Source: Luteibacter jiangsuensis
GTDB taxonomy: Bacteria > Pseudomonadota > Gammaproteobacteria > Xanthomonadales > Rhodanobacteraceae
Assembly: GCF_011742555.1 (NCBI RefSeq)
Contig: NZ_JAAQQR010000010.1
Location: 1 to 64,000, forward strand
Length of the DNA: 64,000 nucleotides
Reading direction: 5' to 3'
Position 1 is the first letter of the stretch. Each line of letters starts with the position of its first letter. The notes below the pieces were generated by a model. The model made no database searches, was not told the DNA's origin, and saw nothing but the letters and a program-made list of their open reading frames with translations. Of this stretch, positions 9,108 through 18,283 are shown piece by piece. The position numbers were made by a program, and so were the translations under genes.

Positions 9108-9136
9108 GTGAAAACGTTACAAATCTGTCATACAAT
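9108..9136 (+). promoter_or_regulatory. Candidate promoter of the TonB-dependent receptor
   Basis: TACAAT at 9131-9136 fits a -10 box, with GTGAAA at 9108-9113 as a weak -35 after 17 bases. It would give an mRNA leader of about 170 bases. The gap 8946-9313 holds this, the hairpin at 8978 and no credible gene. Confidence 0.35.
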
Positions 9137-9313
9137 GCCGTTAAAGTTGGCTTAACAACTGTCGCCACCGCGTCCATGGATCGGGCCGGCCCACACCGAG
9201 ACGACGCAGCCAGAGATTGGGGTAACCGAACGAAACCGAGAGACCGGCCACAGGCCCGGCATCCGTTCGTTCGGCCAAAAAATTTTCATTGCAAGCCACA
9301 GGGTCGACCATTA

Positions 9314-12300
9314 ATGAATAGCCGAGTCCGCGCCAAACTTCTGCCGTTTGCGATCGCATCGCTGCTTGCGGCACCTGCCTTCGCGCAGGAGACGTCCTCC
9401 ACGATCAGCGGTCGCGTCGTCGACGCCAGCGGTCAGCCGGTCGCCAATGCCACCGTCGTGATCGTGCACGAGCCCTCGGGCACCACGAAGACCACCACCA
9501 CCGACGCCAGCGGCCGTTATTCCGCGCAGGGCCTGCGTGTGGGCGGTCCGTTCGACGTCACGGCCACCAAGGACGGCATGCCGTCGGTCCGCCAGGACAA
9601 CGTCTACCTGCAGCTCGGCAGCGACACGGCCGTGAACCTGAGCGCCAGCGCCGCCAGTGCCGCCGATGCCACCGCGCTGGGCGCGGTCACCGTGTCGGCC
9701 GTTTCCGGCCAGTTCACGTCGGAAAACAAGGGCCTCGGCACCAACATCTCGCAGCGCGAACTGAAGGCTGCACCGTCGCCGAGCCGCAACATCGCCGACA
9801 TCGCCCGCCGCGACCCGCGCGTGAACGTCGACCACGGCACCGGCGCCATCTCGGCCAACGGCCAGAACACGCGCATGAACAACATCAAGGTCGACGGCCT
9901 TGGCGTGGGCGACCCGTTCGGTCTGAACTCCACCGGCATGCCGACAGTCGGCTCCCCGGTCTCGCTCGACACGATCGACTCGTTCAACATCTCCACGGCC
10001 AACTACGATGTCGGTTCGGACACGGTGGGCGCGGAAATCAACGCGGTCACCAAGTCGGGTACGAACGACTTCCACGGTTCGGTCTACTACGGCTTCAAGA
10101 ACGCCAGCAGCATGGTCGGTGACGCCGGTTGGCTGGACAACAACAAGGAATACCGGGAGTTCGACCGCAACTGGACGGCTGGCGCCACCGTCGGCGGCCC
10201 GATCATCAAGGACAAGCTGTTCTTCTTCGCCGGTTATGAAAAGGAAGAAGTCACCGGCTTGAGCTCGGGCGCCGTGAACGGCCTCGATCCGTCCCTGTCC
10301 AGCTCCACCAGCAACCGCATCGCCCCGGGCGATCTCCAGAGCGTGATCGACGCCGCGCGCGGCCTCGGCCTGCAGCCGGGCTCGCTCGGCGCGAATGCCG
10401 GCACGCTGACCGACAAGCGTTACATCGCCAAGCTCGACTGGAACATCACCGACGGCCACCGCATGAACCTTGCGTACTCGCGTACCAAGGAAGTGAAGCC
10501 CAATCCGCAGGGTAACTTCAGCGATGCCGTGGGCCTGTCCAGCTACTGGTACACGGTCAACAGCGACATCAAGAACTACACCCTGCAGTCGTTCGACGAC
10601 TGGACCGACAATTTCTCGTCGGAAACCAAGATCGGTTACAGCGATTACCAGCTGAACCGCTCGGTCGACACCCAGCAGCCCCAGGTTGCGGTGCGCATCA
10701 ACAGCGTTCCGTTCGGCGGCACCGCCTCCGGTCCCACCGTGAACCTCGGCGAAGACCAGTACAGCCATTACAACTCGGCGTCGGTGAAGACGCTGAATGC
10801 CATGTGGGCCGGCACCCTGTACCTCGACGAGCACACCATCAAGGGTGGTTTCGAGTGGGAGCGTAACCGCATCTACAACCTGTTCGGCCGCACGGAATTC
10901 GGTGCCTACACCTTCGGCGCCGACGGCCTGACGAACTTCCCGCTCGGCCTGTACAGCAACTATTCGCTGTACCGTCCGGCACAGGGTTATTCGCTCAACG
11001 ACATCGCCGCCCAGTGGGAACTGCGTCGCCACACGTTCTTCCTGCAGGACACCTGGCAGCCCACCGATAACCTGTCGGTGCAGTTCGGCTTCCGCGTCAA
11101 CAAGTACCTGACCGACGACAAGCCGCTCTACAACGCCACGTTCCAGCAGCGCTTCGGCTTCAGCAACGCGAACACGATCAACGGTTCCAAGCTGGTCGAG
11201 CCGCGCCTGTCGTTCAACTACTCCTTCGACAGCGAGTACAAGACCCAGCTGCGCGGCGGCGTGGGCCTGTTCCAGTCCGATCCGCCGACCGTGTGGATGA
11301 CGAACCCGTACCAGAACAACGGTATCAACATCGTCACCTACTCGTATGATCGCCAGGCGGACGGTACCTGCAAGCTCGGCAAGCAGCCGCTGCCGTGCCC
11401 GGCCTTCAGCCCGGATCCGTTCAATCAGCCGACCAGCGGCACCGGTACCACTCCGCAGATGGCCGTCGACACGGTCGACAAGAACTTCAAGCTGCCGAGC
11501 GTGTGGAAGTCGTCGCTGGCCTTCGATCGAGAGCTGCCGTGGCAGGGCATCATCGCCAGCATCGAGTGGCAGCATCTCGACGTGCAGGACGGCATCCTCT
11601 ATCAGAACCTCAACATCGGTGCTCCGACCGGTATCATGCCGGACGGCCGCTACACCTATGCGGGCTGCATCGGCGGCTCGAAGCCGGTGGGTGGCGCGAC
11701 GGGCGCAAGCTGCGGCAGCAACCTCAATGGTGCGAACACCGGCGGCTCGAACGCTCGTTACCGCCAGGACAGCCGCTTCGCCCAGGGCGTGACGTACCTG
11801 ACCAACACCCACAAGGGTGGTGCGGATACGGTCACCCTGTCGTTCACCAAGCCGATGGAGAACGGCTGGTCGTGGAGCGTCGCGGCCACCGGCGGTCACT
11901 CGACCGAGGTGAATCCGGGTACGTCCAGCCAGGCCACGTCGAACTTCTCGAACAGCGCCTGGTACAACCCGAACGAAGACGTGGCCTCGACGGCCAACAC
12001 GAATATCGCCAAGCGCCTCAATGCTTCGCTGACGTGGCAGCACAACTTCTTCGGCGACTACGCCACGACCATCAGCGCCTTCTACGACGGTCATAGCGGT
12101 GTGCCGTACAGCTGGATCTTCAGCAACGACGCCAATGGCGACAGCTACTCGAAGGACCTGGCGTACATCCCCACCCGTGGCGATGGCACCATCTTCAGGA
12201 ACTCGAAGGGCACCGCCGCGGCTTCGCAGCAGCTGGTCGACCAGTTCTACAACTTCATCCAGAACGACGACTACCTGCGCAAGCACCAGGGCGAAGTTGC

Positions 12301-12667
12301 CCGTCGCAACGGCGCGAAGTCGGCCTGGGTGAACCAGATCGACCTGAGCCTGAGCCAGGAAATTCCGGGCATCTTCGCCGGCAACAAGGGCGAGATCCGT
12401 CTGGACATCTACAACTTCCTGAACCTCGTGAACAAGGACTGGGGCCAGCAGTCGTACGTCGGCTTCCCGTATACGCGTAACCTCGCTGCGTTCGGCGGCG
12501 TGGATCCGGCCACGGGCAAGTACGTCTACAACCTGCCGACCGACGCGAACGGCAACTTCCAGCCGGGTACGAAGACCATCTACGACGCGCCGACGGACAA
12601 CAGCGCGACCAAGGTGAACCCGGTGTCCCGCTGGTCGGCCATGCTGACCGTGCGTTACACGTTCTAA
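9314..12667 (+). CDS. Oar-like TonB-dependent outer-membrane receptor
   Basis: The 1117-residue precursor starts with a signal peptide ending APAFA-Q (about residues 1-24). A carboxypeptidase-regulatory-like beta domain follows (SGRVVDASGQPVANATV, to about residue 110), then a plug with an NISQRELKAAPSPSRN segment and GAEINAVTKSGTNDFHGS, and a long beta-barrel ending in the aromatic C-terminus TVRYTF. This layout matches Oar/OmpA-related TonB receptors abundant in Xanthomonadales. The substrate is unknown; no neighbouring enzyme gene suggests one. ATG 9314 is chosen because the upstream extension does not resemble protein and would bury the signal peptide. Confidence 0.9.
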   Translation: MNSRVRAKLLPFAIASLLAAPAFAQETSSTISGRVVDASGQPVANATVVIVHEPSGTTKTTTTDASGRYSAQGLRVGGPFDVTATKDGMPSVRQDNVYLQLGSDTAVNLSASAASAADATALGAVTVSAVSGQFTSENKGLGTNISQRELKAAPSPSRNIADIARRDPRVNVDHGTGAISANGQNTRMNNIKVDGLGVGDPFGLNSTGMPTVGSPVSLDTIDSFNISTANYDVGSDTVGAEINAVTKSGTNDFHGSVYYGFKNASSMVGDAGWLDNNKEYREFDRNWTAGATVGGPIIKDKLFFFAGYEKEEVTGLSSGAVNGLDPSLSSSTSNRIAPGDLQSVIDAARGLGLQPGSLGANAGTLTDKRYIAKLDWNITDGHRMNLAYSRTKEVKPNPQGNFSDAVGLSSYWYTVNSDIKNYTLQSFDDWTDNFSSETKIGYSDYQLNRSVDTQQPQVAVRINSVPFGGTASGPTVNLGEDQYSHYNSASVKTLNAMWAGTLYLDEHTIKGGFEWERNRIYNLFGRTEFGAYTFGADGLTNFPLGLYSNYSLYRPAQGYSLNDIAAQWELRRHTFFLQDTWQPTDNLSVQFGFRVNKYLTDDKPLYNATFQQRFGFSNANTINGSKLVEPRLSFNYSFDSEYKTQLRGGVGLFQSDPPTVWMTNPYQNNGINIVTYSYDRQADGTCKLGKQPLPCPAFSPDPFNQPTSGTGTTPQMAVDTVDKNFKLPSVWKSSLAFDRELPWQGIIASIEWQHLDVQDGILYQNLNIGAPTGIMPDGRYTYAGCIGGSKPVGGATGASCGSNLNGANTGGSNARYRQDSRFAQGVTYLTNTHKGGADTVTLSFTKPMENGWSWSVAATGGHSTEVNPGTSSQATSNFSNSAWYNPNEDVASTANTNIAKRLNASLTWQHNFFGDYATTISAFYDGHSGVPYSWIFSNDANGDSYSKDLAYIPTRGDGTIFRNSKGTAAASQQLVDQFYNFIQNDDYLRKHQGEVARRNGAKSAWVNQIDLSLSQEIPGIFAGNKGEIRLDIYNFLNLVNKDWGQQSYVGFPYTRNLAAFGGVDPATGKYVYNLPTDANGNFQPGTKTIYDAPTDNSATKVNPVSRWSAMLTVRYTF

Positions 12668-12691
12668 GCGAAGGATTCGCCGAGCGATCCA

Positions 12692-12725
12692 GGCCGGCAC
12701 CCGCAAGGGTGCCGGCCTTTTCTTT
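12692..12725 (+). terminator. Terminator of the TonB receptor gene
   Basis: GGCCGGCACCC (12692-12702) and GGGTGCCGGCC (12707-12717) form an 11-bp stem with a GCAA loop, followed by TTTTCTTT. It is a strong intrinsic terminator 25 bases after the receptor stop. Confidence 0.93.
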
Positions 12726-12826
12726 GGGCTTGACCCCCGGCGACCACTCGCGTGATCCTAGGCGGTCCGCTCCCACCCCGGGGCGGGGTTCGCCGCTAAT
12801 TCGCGGTCAGAAGGACAGGTAACACC

Positions 12827-14224
12827 ATGAATGCCATTCAGTTCGGGGAGCCCGTCAGCGGCAAAACCGTCAGCGCCCGCGTCTCGCCGGCCGGCGGCCT
12901 CGACATCCTTTCCCGTAACGAGGTGGCCCGCCTGCGCGACGCCAGCGGGTCGGGCCTGCACCAGTTGCTGCGCCGTTGCGCGCTGGCCGTGCTGACTTCC
13001 GGCAACCTCTCCGACGATCCGGGCAGCCTCTTCGAGCAGTACCCGGATTTCGACATCCAGGTGCTGCAGGAAGATCGCGGCATCAAGATCGAACTCAGGA
13101 ACGCGCCGGAGCAGGCCTTCGTCGACGGCCGCATCATTCGCGGCATCAACGAACTGCTCGTGGCCGTCGTGCGCGACATCGTGTACGTGTCCACGCAGCT
13201 CGAAGCCGGTGCCTTCGATCTCGACGACACCGTGGGCATCACCCATGCGGTGTTCGAGATCCTGCGCAACTCGCGCATCCTGCGTCCGCAGGTGGATCCG
13301 AACCTGGTGGTCTGCTGGGGTGGCCACTCCATCTCGCGCGACGAATACGAGTACACCAAGCGCGTCGGCTACCAGCTGGGGCTGCGCAGCATGGATATCT
13401 GCACCGGGTGCGGTCCCGGCGCGATGAAGGGCCCCATGAAGGGCGCCACCATCGCGCACGCGAAGCAGCGCCGAAAGGGCAATCGCTACATCGGTATCAC
13501 CGAGCCGGGCATCATCGCGGCGGAATCGCCCAATCCGATCGTGAACAACCTCGTGATCATGCCGGACATCGAGAAGCGCCTCGAGGCGTTCGTTCGTCTC
13601 GGCCACGGCATCATCGTGTTCCCGGGCGGCGTCGGCACGGCCGAAGAAATCCTCTACATGCTCGGCATCCTGCTGTTGCCGCAGAACAAGGATATTCCGT
13701 TCCCGCTGATCTTCACCGGCCCGCAGAACTCTGCCGCGTATTTCGAGCAGATCGACCGCTTCCTGCGCCTGACGCTAGGTGACGAGGTCGCCCGTCATTA
13801 CAAGATCGTCATCGACGATCCGGCTGCCGTGGCCCACGCGATGGTTTCCGGCATCGAGAAGGTGCGCAACCACCGCCTGGACAACAAGGACGCGTTCTTC
13901 TTCAACTGGGCGCTCGACATTCCGTTGTCGTTCCAGCAGCCGTTCCGCCCGACGCACCAGGCCATGGCCTCGCTGGCGCTACACCGTGGCCGGCAGCGCC
14001 ACGAGCTGGCGGCGGACTTGCGGCGTGCCTTCTCGGGCATCGTCGCGGGCAACGTGAAGGAAGAGGGCGTCAAGGCGATCGAGCAGTATGGTCCGTTCGT
14101 GATCGACGGCGAGACGGAGATCATGCGAGCGCTCGACGACCTGCTGAAGGCGTTCGTGGAGCAGCACCGCATGAAGCTTCCGGGCGGCACCGCCTACGAG
14201 CCTTGCTACGTCGTTCGCACCTGA
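12827..14224 (+). CDS. ppnN: Pyrimidine/purine nucleotide 5'-monophosphate nucleosidase
   Basis: This 465-residue homologue of E. coli PpnN (YgdH, 454 residues) has a LOG-like Rossmann core. GPGAMKGPMKGA near residue 198 and FPGGVGTAEE near residue 266 are the nucleotide-binding and catalytic motifs that cleave the N-glycosidic bond of NMPs. In E. coli the enzyme is an alarmone target controlling nucleotide salvage. The flanking N- and C-terminal regions typical of PpnN (SRNEVARL..., DIPLSFQQPF) are present. It is monocistronic, with a GC-rich hairpin at 14231-14260 just downstream. Confidence 0.93.
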   Translation: MNAIQFGEPVSGKTVSARVSPAGGLDILSRNEVARLRDASGSGLHQLLRRCALAVLTSGNLSDDPGSLFEQYPDFDIQVLQEDRGIKIELRNAPEQAFVDGRIIRGINELLVAVVRDIVYVSTQLEAGAFDLDDTVGITHAVFEILRNSRILRPQVDPNLVVCWGGHSISRDEYEYTKRVGYQLGLRSMDICTGCGPGAMKGPMKGATIAHAKQRRKGNRYIGITEPGIIAAESPNPIVNNLVIMPDIEKRLEAFVRLGHGIIVFPGGVGTAEEILYMLGILLLPQNKDIPFPLIFTGPQNSAAYFEQIDRFLRLTLGDEVARHYKIVIDDPAAVAHAMVSGIEKVRNHRLDNKDAFFFNWALDIPLSFQQPFRPTHQAMASLALHRGRQRHELAADLRRAFSGIVAGNVKEEGVKAIEQYGPFVIDGETEIMRALDDLLKAFVEQHRMKLPGGTAYEPCYVVRT

Positions 14225-14230
14225 GTCAAC

Positions 14231-14260
14231 GGCCGGGTTCGGCTCCTGCCGTTCCCGGCC
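14231..14260 (+). terminator. Hairpin terminator candidate after ppnN
   Basis: GGCCGGG and CCCGGCC pair, with an inner CGGC/GCCG stem and a TCCT loop; the tail TTCCC is a poor U-tract. Position right after the ppnN stop favours a terminator role. Confidence 0.55.
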
Positions 14261-14363
14261 TTCCCATCGCTGAACGGGACACGCGAAAAGCGCCTTTGCG
14301 TCACGCGTTCTAGACGGTATGACGCGCGAGGATGCGGCCACCGAACCACGGCGGAGACGCGCA

Positions 14364-14519
14364 ATGCTTTTCACCATCCTCATCATCGTTCTGATCATCG
14401 CCCTCATCGGCGGCCTGCCCACCTGGGGCTACTCCAGCGGCTGGGGCTACGGCCCGAGCGGCGGCATTGGCGTGATCCTCGCCATCGTGCTGATCTGCTG
14501 GCTGCTGGGCGTGTTTTGA
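14364..14519 (+). CDS. DUF3309 family small membrane peptide
   Basis: This 51-residue peptide has one hydrophobic helix at residues 1-18, a Gly/Trp/Tyr-rich middle (GGLPTWGYSSGWGYGPSGG) and a second helix at 32-50, the DUF3309 pattern. Function is unknown. GGAG at 14353-14356 sits seven bases before ATG 14364, which is why the longer frame beginning at 14319 was not used. Confidence 0.85.
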   Translation: MLFTILIIVLIIALIGGLPTWGYSSGWGYGPSGGIGVILAIVLICWLLGVF

Positions 14520-14522
14520 TGT

Positions 14523-14564
14523 GTGAACAGTGAACAGTGAACAGTGAACAGTGAACAGTGAACC
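14523..14564 (+). repeat. Tandem 7-bp repeat (GTGAACA)n
   Basis: Five perfect GTGAACA units (14523-14557) plus one imperfect unit (GTGAACC) lie directly after the DUF3309 stop codon. The array is followed by GAACCGTA facing TTACGGTTC at 14579-14587, a short inverted repeat. It is non-coding as far as can be seen and could vary in copy number between strains. Confidence 0.9.
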
Positions 14565-14613
14565 GTAGGGCTGCCACTTACGGTTCGCTGCTTCACGGTT
14601 TACTCTTCCGGCC

Positions 14614-14748
14614 ATGCCACGACCATTTCGTCCCGTACCCGATACCGAGACGCCTCATCCCGGCACCGCGCCGCCGCCGCTGGAGCACGAGCCTGTGGAA
14701 CGGCCCGGGCCTGACCCGGACACCGACGGCGAGCCTGTGGAGCCCTGA
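14614..14748 (+). CDS. Short Pro/Glu-rich ORF coupled to the DNA glycosylase gene
   Basis: The frame encodes 44 residues beginning MPRPFRPVPDTE, rich in Pro, Glu and Asp, with no recognisable family. Its TGA overlaps the ATG of the following glycosylase gene by one base (TGATG), which suggests translational coupling. The composition may only reflect GC-rich DNA, so this is a possibility and not a firm gene. Confidence 0.35.
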   Translation: MPRPFRPVPDTETPHPGTAPPPLEHEPVERPGPDPDTDGEPVEP

Positions 14749-15353
14749 TGTCCTCGCGTCGACCTCGTTGGCCCGGCGCCGTGCTTCCCCGCTCCTTCTT
14801 CCATCGCGACGCGCGTGTCGTCGCTCCCGAGCTTCTGAACAAGGTGCTGGCGTGCGCCGATGGGCGGGCAGGGCGCATCGTGGAGGTGGAAGCATACGTC
14901 GGGGCCATCGACCCGGCCGCGCATACGTTTCGCGGTAAGACCAAACGCAACGCCGTCATGTTCGGGCCGCCCGGCCATATGTATGTGTATTTCACGTACG
15001 GCATGCACTGGTGCTGCAACACCGTTTGCGGCGATGAGGGCGAAGGCTCGGGTGTGCTCATCAGGGCGCTCGAACCTCTGTCGGGCATCGAACTGATGCG
15101 CGAGGCACGGCCCAAGGTCCGGCGCGATCGCGAACTGTGCAGCGGCCCGGCCCGCCTGACCCAGGCACTGGGCATCACGGGCGACCAGAATGGCATCGAC
15201 CTCGTGCGGGCGCGGGACGGCTACACCGTGCTCGACGACGGCATGCCGCCACCGGACAACGTGCCCGGTTCGGCCCGCATCGGCATCCGCGAAGGGACAG
15301 ACCTGCTCTGGCGATGGCTCGTCGCGGGCAATCCCCACGTGTCCCGGGCCTGA
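14748..15353 (+). CDS. AAG/MPG-family 3-methyladenine DNA glycosylase
   Basis: The 201-residue protein is a bacterial alkyladenine glycosylase that removes alkylated purines in base-excision repair. The catalytic Glu lies in IVEVEAYVG near residue 45, followed by DPAAHTFRGKTKRNAVMFGPPGH and MYVYFTYGMHWCCN, and LCSGPARLTQALGI near residue 132. Length is normal for the family. The start overlaps the stop of a 44-residue ORF. Confidence 0.93.
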   Translation: MSSRRPRWPGAVLPRSFFHRDARVVAPELLNKVLACADGRAGRIVEVEAYVGAIDPAAHTFRGKTKRNAVMFGPPGHMYVYFTYGMHWCCNTVCGDEGEGSGVLIRALEPLSGIELMREARPKVRRDRELCSGPARLTQALGITGDQNGIDLVRARDGYTVLDDGMPPPDNVPGSARIGIREGTDLLWRWLVAGNPHVSRA

Positions 15354-15441
15354 CGAACCGCCGCCCCAGGCGCCGGTCGCTTGGACCGGACGCGGTAAGC
15401 GATATACCCTCCGCACATCCCCAGCCTGACAAGGAGCCGCC

Positions 15442-15714
15442 ATGAAGCGCGCCGTCGTCGCACTCGTCCTCGCCTCGCTCGCCATCACCGCCACTGCGGC
15501 CGACACGTATCGTTTCGGCTCCCAGGTCATCTCCACCGGCGACAGCGAAGGCCGCCTGCGCCAGGTGGCCGGCAAGCCCGACCGCGAAACGCCCATCGAA
15601 ACCCGCCGCGGCGGGCTCCAGGGCTATCGTCTGGAGTATTACCGCCGCGGCAAGTCGGTGCAGATCGAAGTGATCGACGGCAGGGTGGCTTCGATCACGC
15701 AACTGGAGAACTGA
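15442..15714 (+). CDS. DUF2845 periplasmic protein
   Basis: This 90-residue protein has a signal peptide (MKRAVVALVLASLAITATA, cleavage after about residue 19) and a DUF2845-like domain with FGSQVISTGDSEGRLRQVAGKPD. Function is unknown. A GGAG ribosome site precedes the ATG. It converges with the chemoreceptor gene, leaving only 15 bases between them. Confidence 0.8.
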   Translation: MKRAVVALVLASLAITATAADTYRFGSQVISTGDSEGRLRQVAGKPDRETPIETRRGGLQGYRLEYYRRGKSVQIEVIDGRVASITQLEN

Positions 15715-15729
15715 AACAGGGCTGCATCG

Positions 15730-17367
15730 TCAGAATTCGTTCCACACCGCTTCCTCCAGGACCCGCTCTTGACGGGGAGCGGCAGGCGGCGGCACCGGAG
15801 CGGGGCGCCGTACTTCGGGGGCGACGTCAGCCTCCATGCCCGTGATCCGGAAGAACGCGACCTGCCGCATCAGTTCTTCGGCCAGGTCCGACATCTGTTT
15901 ACTGGCCGCACTGGCTTCTTCGACGAGCGCGGCGTTCTGTTGGGTGACCTCGTCCAGCGCCGTCACGGCGTCATTGACCTGCTCGATGCCGGCCGATTGC
16001 TGAAGCGATGCGGCGGCAATGTTGTTGACGATGCTGCTCACGCGGGTAGCACTGCTGCCGATCTCTGCCAGGACCTGTCCGGTGCGTCCGACCAGGACGG
16101 AGCCGCCGTCGACGCGATCCGCCGCTTCGGCAATCAGCCGCTTGATGTCGCGTGCCGCCGTGGCACTGCGCTGGGCCAGCGAGCGTACCTCCGACGCGAC
16201 GACAGCGAAGCCGCGGCCTTGTTCGCCTGCGCGAGCGGCTTCCACCGCCGCATTGAGCGCAAGCAGGTTCGTCTGGAACGCGATCTCGTCGATGAGAACC
16301 GCGATATCGGCAACGTTGCGGCTGGTACGGGTGATTTCGCTCATGGCAGCCACGGCCTCGTCCGCCACGCCCTTTCCGAGCAGTGCCTCGTCCTGGAGCG
16401 TCGAGGTGAGAGCGCGCGCGGTGGCGGCACCCTCCGAGTTCTCTCGGACGGTCGCGGTCATTTCTTCCATCGACGCCGCCGTCTCTTCCAGCGAAGACGC
16501 CTGTTCCTGCGTGCGGCTGGAAAGGTCGTCCGTGCCGGCCGACACGTCGCGCGCGGCGTAGGCAACCTGCTGGGCATTGCTGCGCACCTGGCTCACGATG
16601 CTGGTCAACTGTTCGTCCATGGCCGTCAAGGCACGCAGCGTGTGGCTCAGTTCGTCGCTGCCGGTGACCTCGAGCTTGTGGTTCAGCTCGCCCTGACTGA
16701 TGCGGTGGGCGAGATCCCGCGCGCGCAGCAGCGGACGCATGACGGCTCGCGCGAGTGCCCAACCCAAGGCGAGCACGACAAGTGCAGCGCCCAGCAATAC
16801 AGCAAGGGTGACCCAGACCGTGCGCTGCTCACGGACACCTGCCTCGTCGAATCCTGCCTTTGCCTGACCCTTGTTCACCGACACAAGCGCGGCGATTTGC
16901 CCGGCCGCCTGTTCCAGGACGGGAGCGACATGCTGAATGTGATAGGCAACGCCGTCCTTGTCGCCGTGACCGAGTTTCTCGAGCAGCAATCCCATCTGCT
17001 CTTCCGCCGCGCCACGCGAGGCGATGAACGCTTTCGCCTGAGCACGCTCGTCTTCGCTCGTCACCAGGGCTGGGTAATACGCGCCCCAGTCCTTGTCCAG
17101 CCTGTCATGCGCTGCCGCGACCCGTTGCTTGGCGTTTGCCACCGACTCCGGGGTGCCGACGATCATCGCCCGGTTCACGGCGTTACGTTGTTCCGCAAGG
17201 TCGTCGCGTACGTCCGTGACGTGGACGATGGGCATGAGGTTTGTGTTGTACATCGCCTCCAAGCTGGCTTGGGTCCGATTGAGGGCGGCCAGCCCGGTGA
17301 GACCTACGGCGATGGCGGCAAGAAGGGCCGCGGCCATGGTGATCACGATTCGCCATTTGATGGTCAT
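15730..17367 (-). CDS. Methyl-accepting chemotaxis protein
   Basis: The 545-residue chemoreceptor has TM1 at about residues 7-29, a four-helix-bundle ligand domain to about 180, TM2 at about 183-206 and a HAMP segment. A signalling domain follows, with the conserved hairpin tip [20 protein letters not shown]. The last five residues, VWNEF, fit the xWxxF CheR/CheB-docking pentapeptide, which suggests a high-abundance, adaptation-proficient receptor. The ligand is unknown. No che genes lie nearby. It is transcribed away from the sigma factor gene. Confidence 0.93.
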   Translation of the reverse strand: MTIKWRIVITMAAALLAAIAVGLTGLAALNRTQASLEAMYNTNLMPIVHVTDVRDDLAEQRNAVNRAMIVGTPESVANAKQRVAAAHDRLDKDWGAYYPALVTSEDERAQAKAFIASRGAAEEQMGLLLEKLGHGDKDGVAYHIQHVAPVLEQAAGQIAALVSVNKGQAKAGFDEAGVREQRTVWVTLAVLLGAALVVLALGWALARAVMRPLLRARDLAHRISQGELNHKLEVTGSDELSHTLRALTAMDEQLTSIVSQVRSNAQQVAYAARDVSAGTDDLSSRTQEQASSLEETAASMEEMTATVRENSEGAATARALTSTLQDEALLGKGVADEAVAAMSEITRTSRNVADIAVLIDEIAFQTNLLALNAAVEAARAGEQGRGFAVVASEVRSLAQRSATAARDIKRLIAEAADRVDGGSVLVGRTGQVLAEIGSSATRVSSIVNNIAAASLQQSAGIEQVNDAVTALDEVTQQNAALVEEASAASKQMSDLAEELMRQVAFFRITGMEADVAPEVRRPAPVPPPAAPRQERVLEEAVWNEF

Positions 17368-17704
17368 GCTTTTGCCTGCACTGAGTGTGTAAGTGCTAAC
17401 GGCAGACCGAGGTCATGCTTTAGGTGAAAAGGCGACGTAAGTGGCTGATGCGACGAGTGAATCTACACATTGCTTAGGTGCGCCTTACGTCCGGTCGCGG
17501 CCACCCATCTCGTTCGCCAACCACGGAGGGCGCAGTGCCTTCCGCGCGGGTGAATCCAAAACGCCGCTTGGGCCGTATCAGGAAGATGGGCAGCCCTGGC
17601 AATCGGCGGCTCCTTTCTCCCGGGCGCCATGAGTGGAAACTTTGCGTATGATCGGCTTGGTCACAACTGTTTCCGGGGTGGTGCCTTTCGGGGCGAGGCG
17701 ATCC

Positions 17705-18283
17705 GTGACTCATGCGATCAACAATACCCCGCTCGACGCACACTACTGGTCGGCGCAGATGTCGGCCGTCTCGGCGCAGCGCGACCGCGCCAGCTTCATG
17801 CGCATCTACGACCATTTCGCGCCACTCCTGAAGCGTTACCTGCGCAACCTGGGCGTGCCCGATCCGGAGGCGGACGAGCTGGTTCAGGAAGCATTGCTGA
17901 CATTGTGGCGAAAGGCGGGCATGTTCGATCCGACACGCGCCAGCCTGTCCACGTGGCTGTTCCGCGTGGCGCGCAATCTTTACATCGACCACGTGCGGCG
18001 AGAGCCGCACTGGTTGCCGGTCCAGGAAGGTCTGGACCGCCTCGATCACGCCGAATCGGTGCGAATCGACTCACAGCCGGAGTCGTCCCTCGATCAGGAC
18101 CTCCTTCTTCAAGCGATCGATCGTCTTCCGGCCATACAGGCGAAGCTGGTTCGCATGTGTTATCTCGAAAGCAAAAGCCACAGCGAGATCTCCTCTGAAC
18201 TGGACATGCCGCTGGGTTCGGTCAAGTCGTCGTTGCGGCGCGCTTTTGCGAAATTGCAGCGCAGCATGAGGGCGCCGCGATGA
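17705..18283 (+). CDS. ECF sigma factor (RpoE of an RpoE-ChrR pair)
   Basis: This 192-residue group IV sigma factor has region 2 at about residues 25-95 (DHFAPLLKRYLRNLG, ELVQEALLTLWRKA, LSTWLFRVARNLYIDHVRR). Region 4 lies at about 135-188 (LPAIQAKLVRMCYLE, HSEISSELDMPLGSVKSSL). Its partner is the ChrR-type anti-sigma factor, whose ATG overlaps this stop (ATGA). In Rhodobacter the equivalent pair responds to singlet oxygen. GTG 17705 with GAGG at 17695-17698 is preferred; an in-frame GTG at 17633 would add 24 residues without sigma similarity. Autoregulation is likely, but no promoter motif was recognised with confidence. Confidence 0.92.
   Translation: MTHAINNTPLDAHYWSAQMSAVSAQRDRASFMRIYDHFAPLLKRYLRNLGVPDPEADELVQEALLTLWRKAGMFDPTRASLSTWLFRVARNLYIDHVRREPHWLPVQEGLDRLDHAESVRIDSQPESSLDQDLLLQAIDRLPAIQAKLVRMCYLESKSHSEISSELDMPLGSVKSSLRRAFAKLQRSMRAPR

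Noticed and set aside
9311-12706. 1131-codon frame on the minus strand
   Set aside because: It is antisense to the TonB-dependent receptor, which has a signal peptide, a regulatory domain and a barrel. The shadow product has no recognisable features.
14523-14564. CRISPR-like repeats
   Set aside because: The unit is seven bases, contiguous and without spacers; no cas genes are nearby. It is a simple tandem repeat.
17633-17704. Longer ECF sigma factor starting at GTG 17633
   Set aside because: The added 24 residues show no sigma-factor character and the region more likely contains the promoter; GTG 17705 has a better ribosome site.
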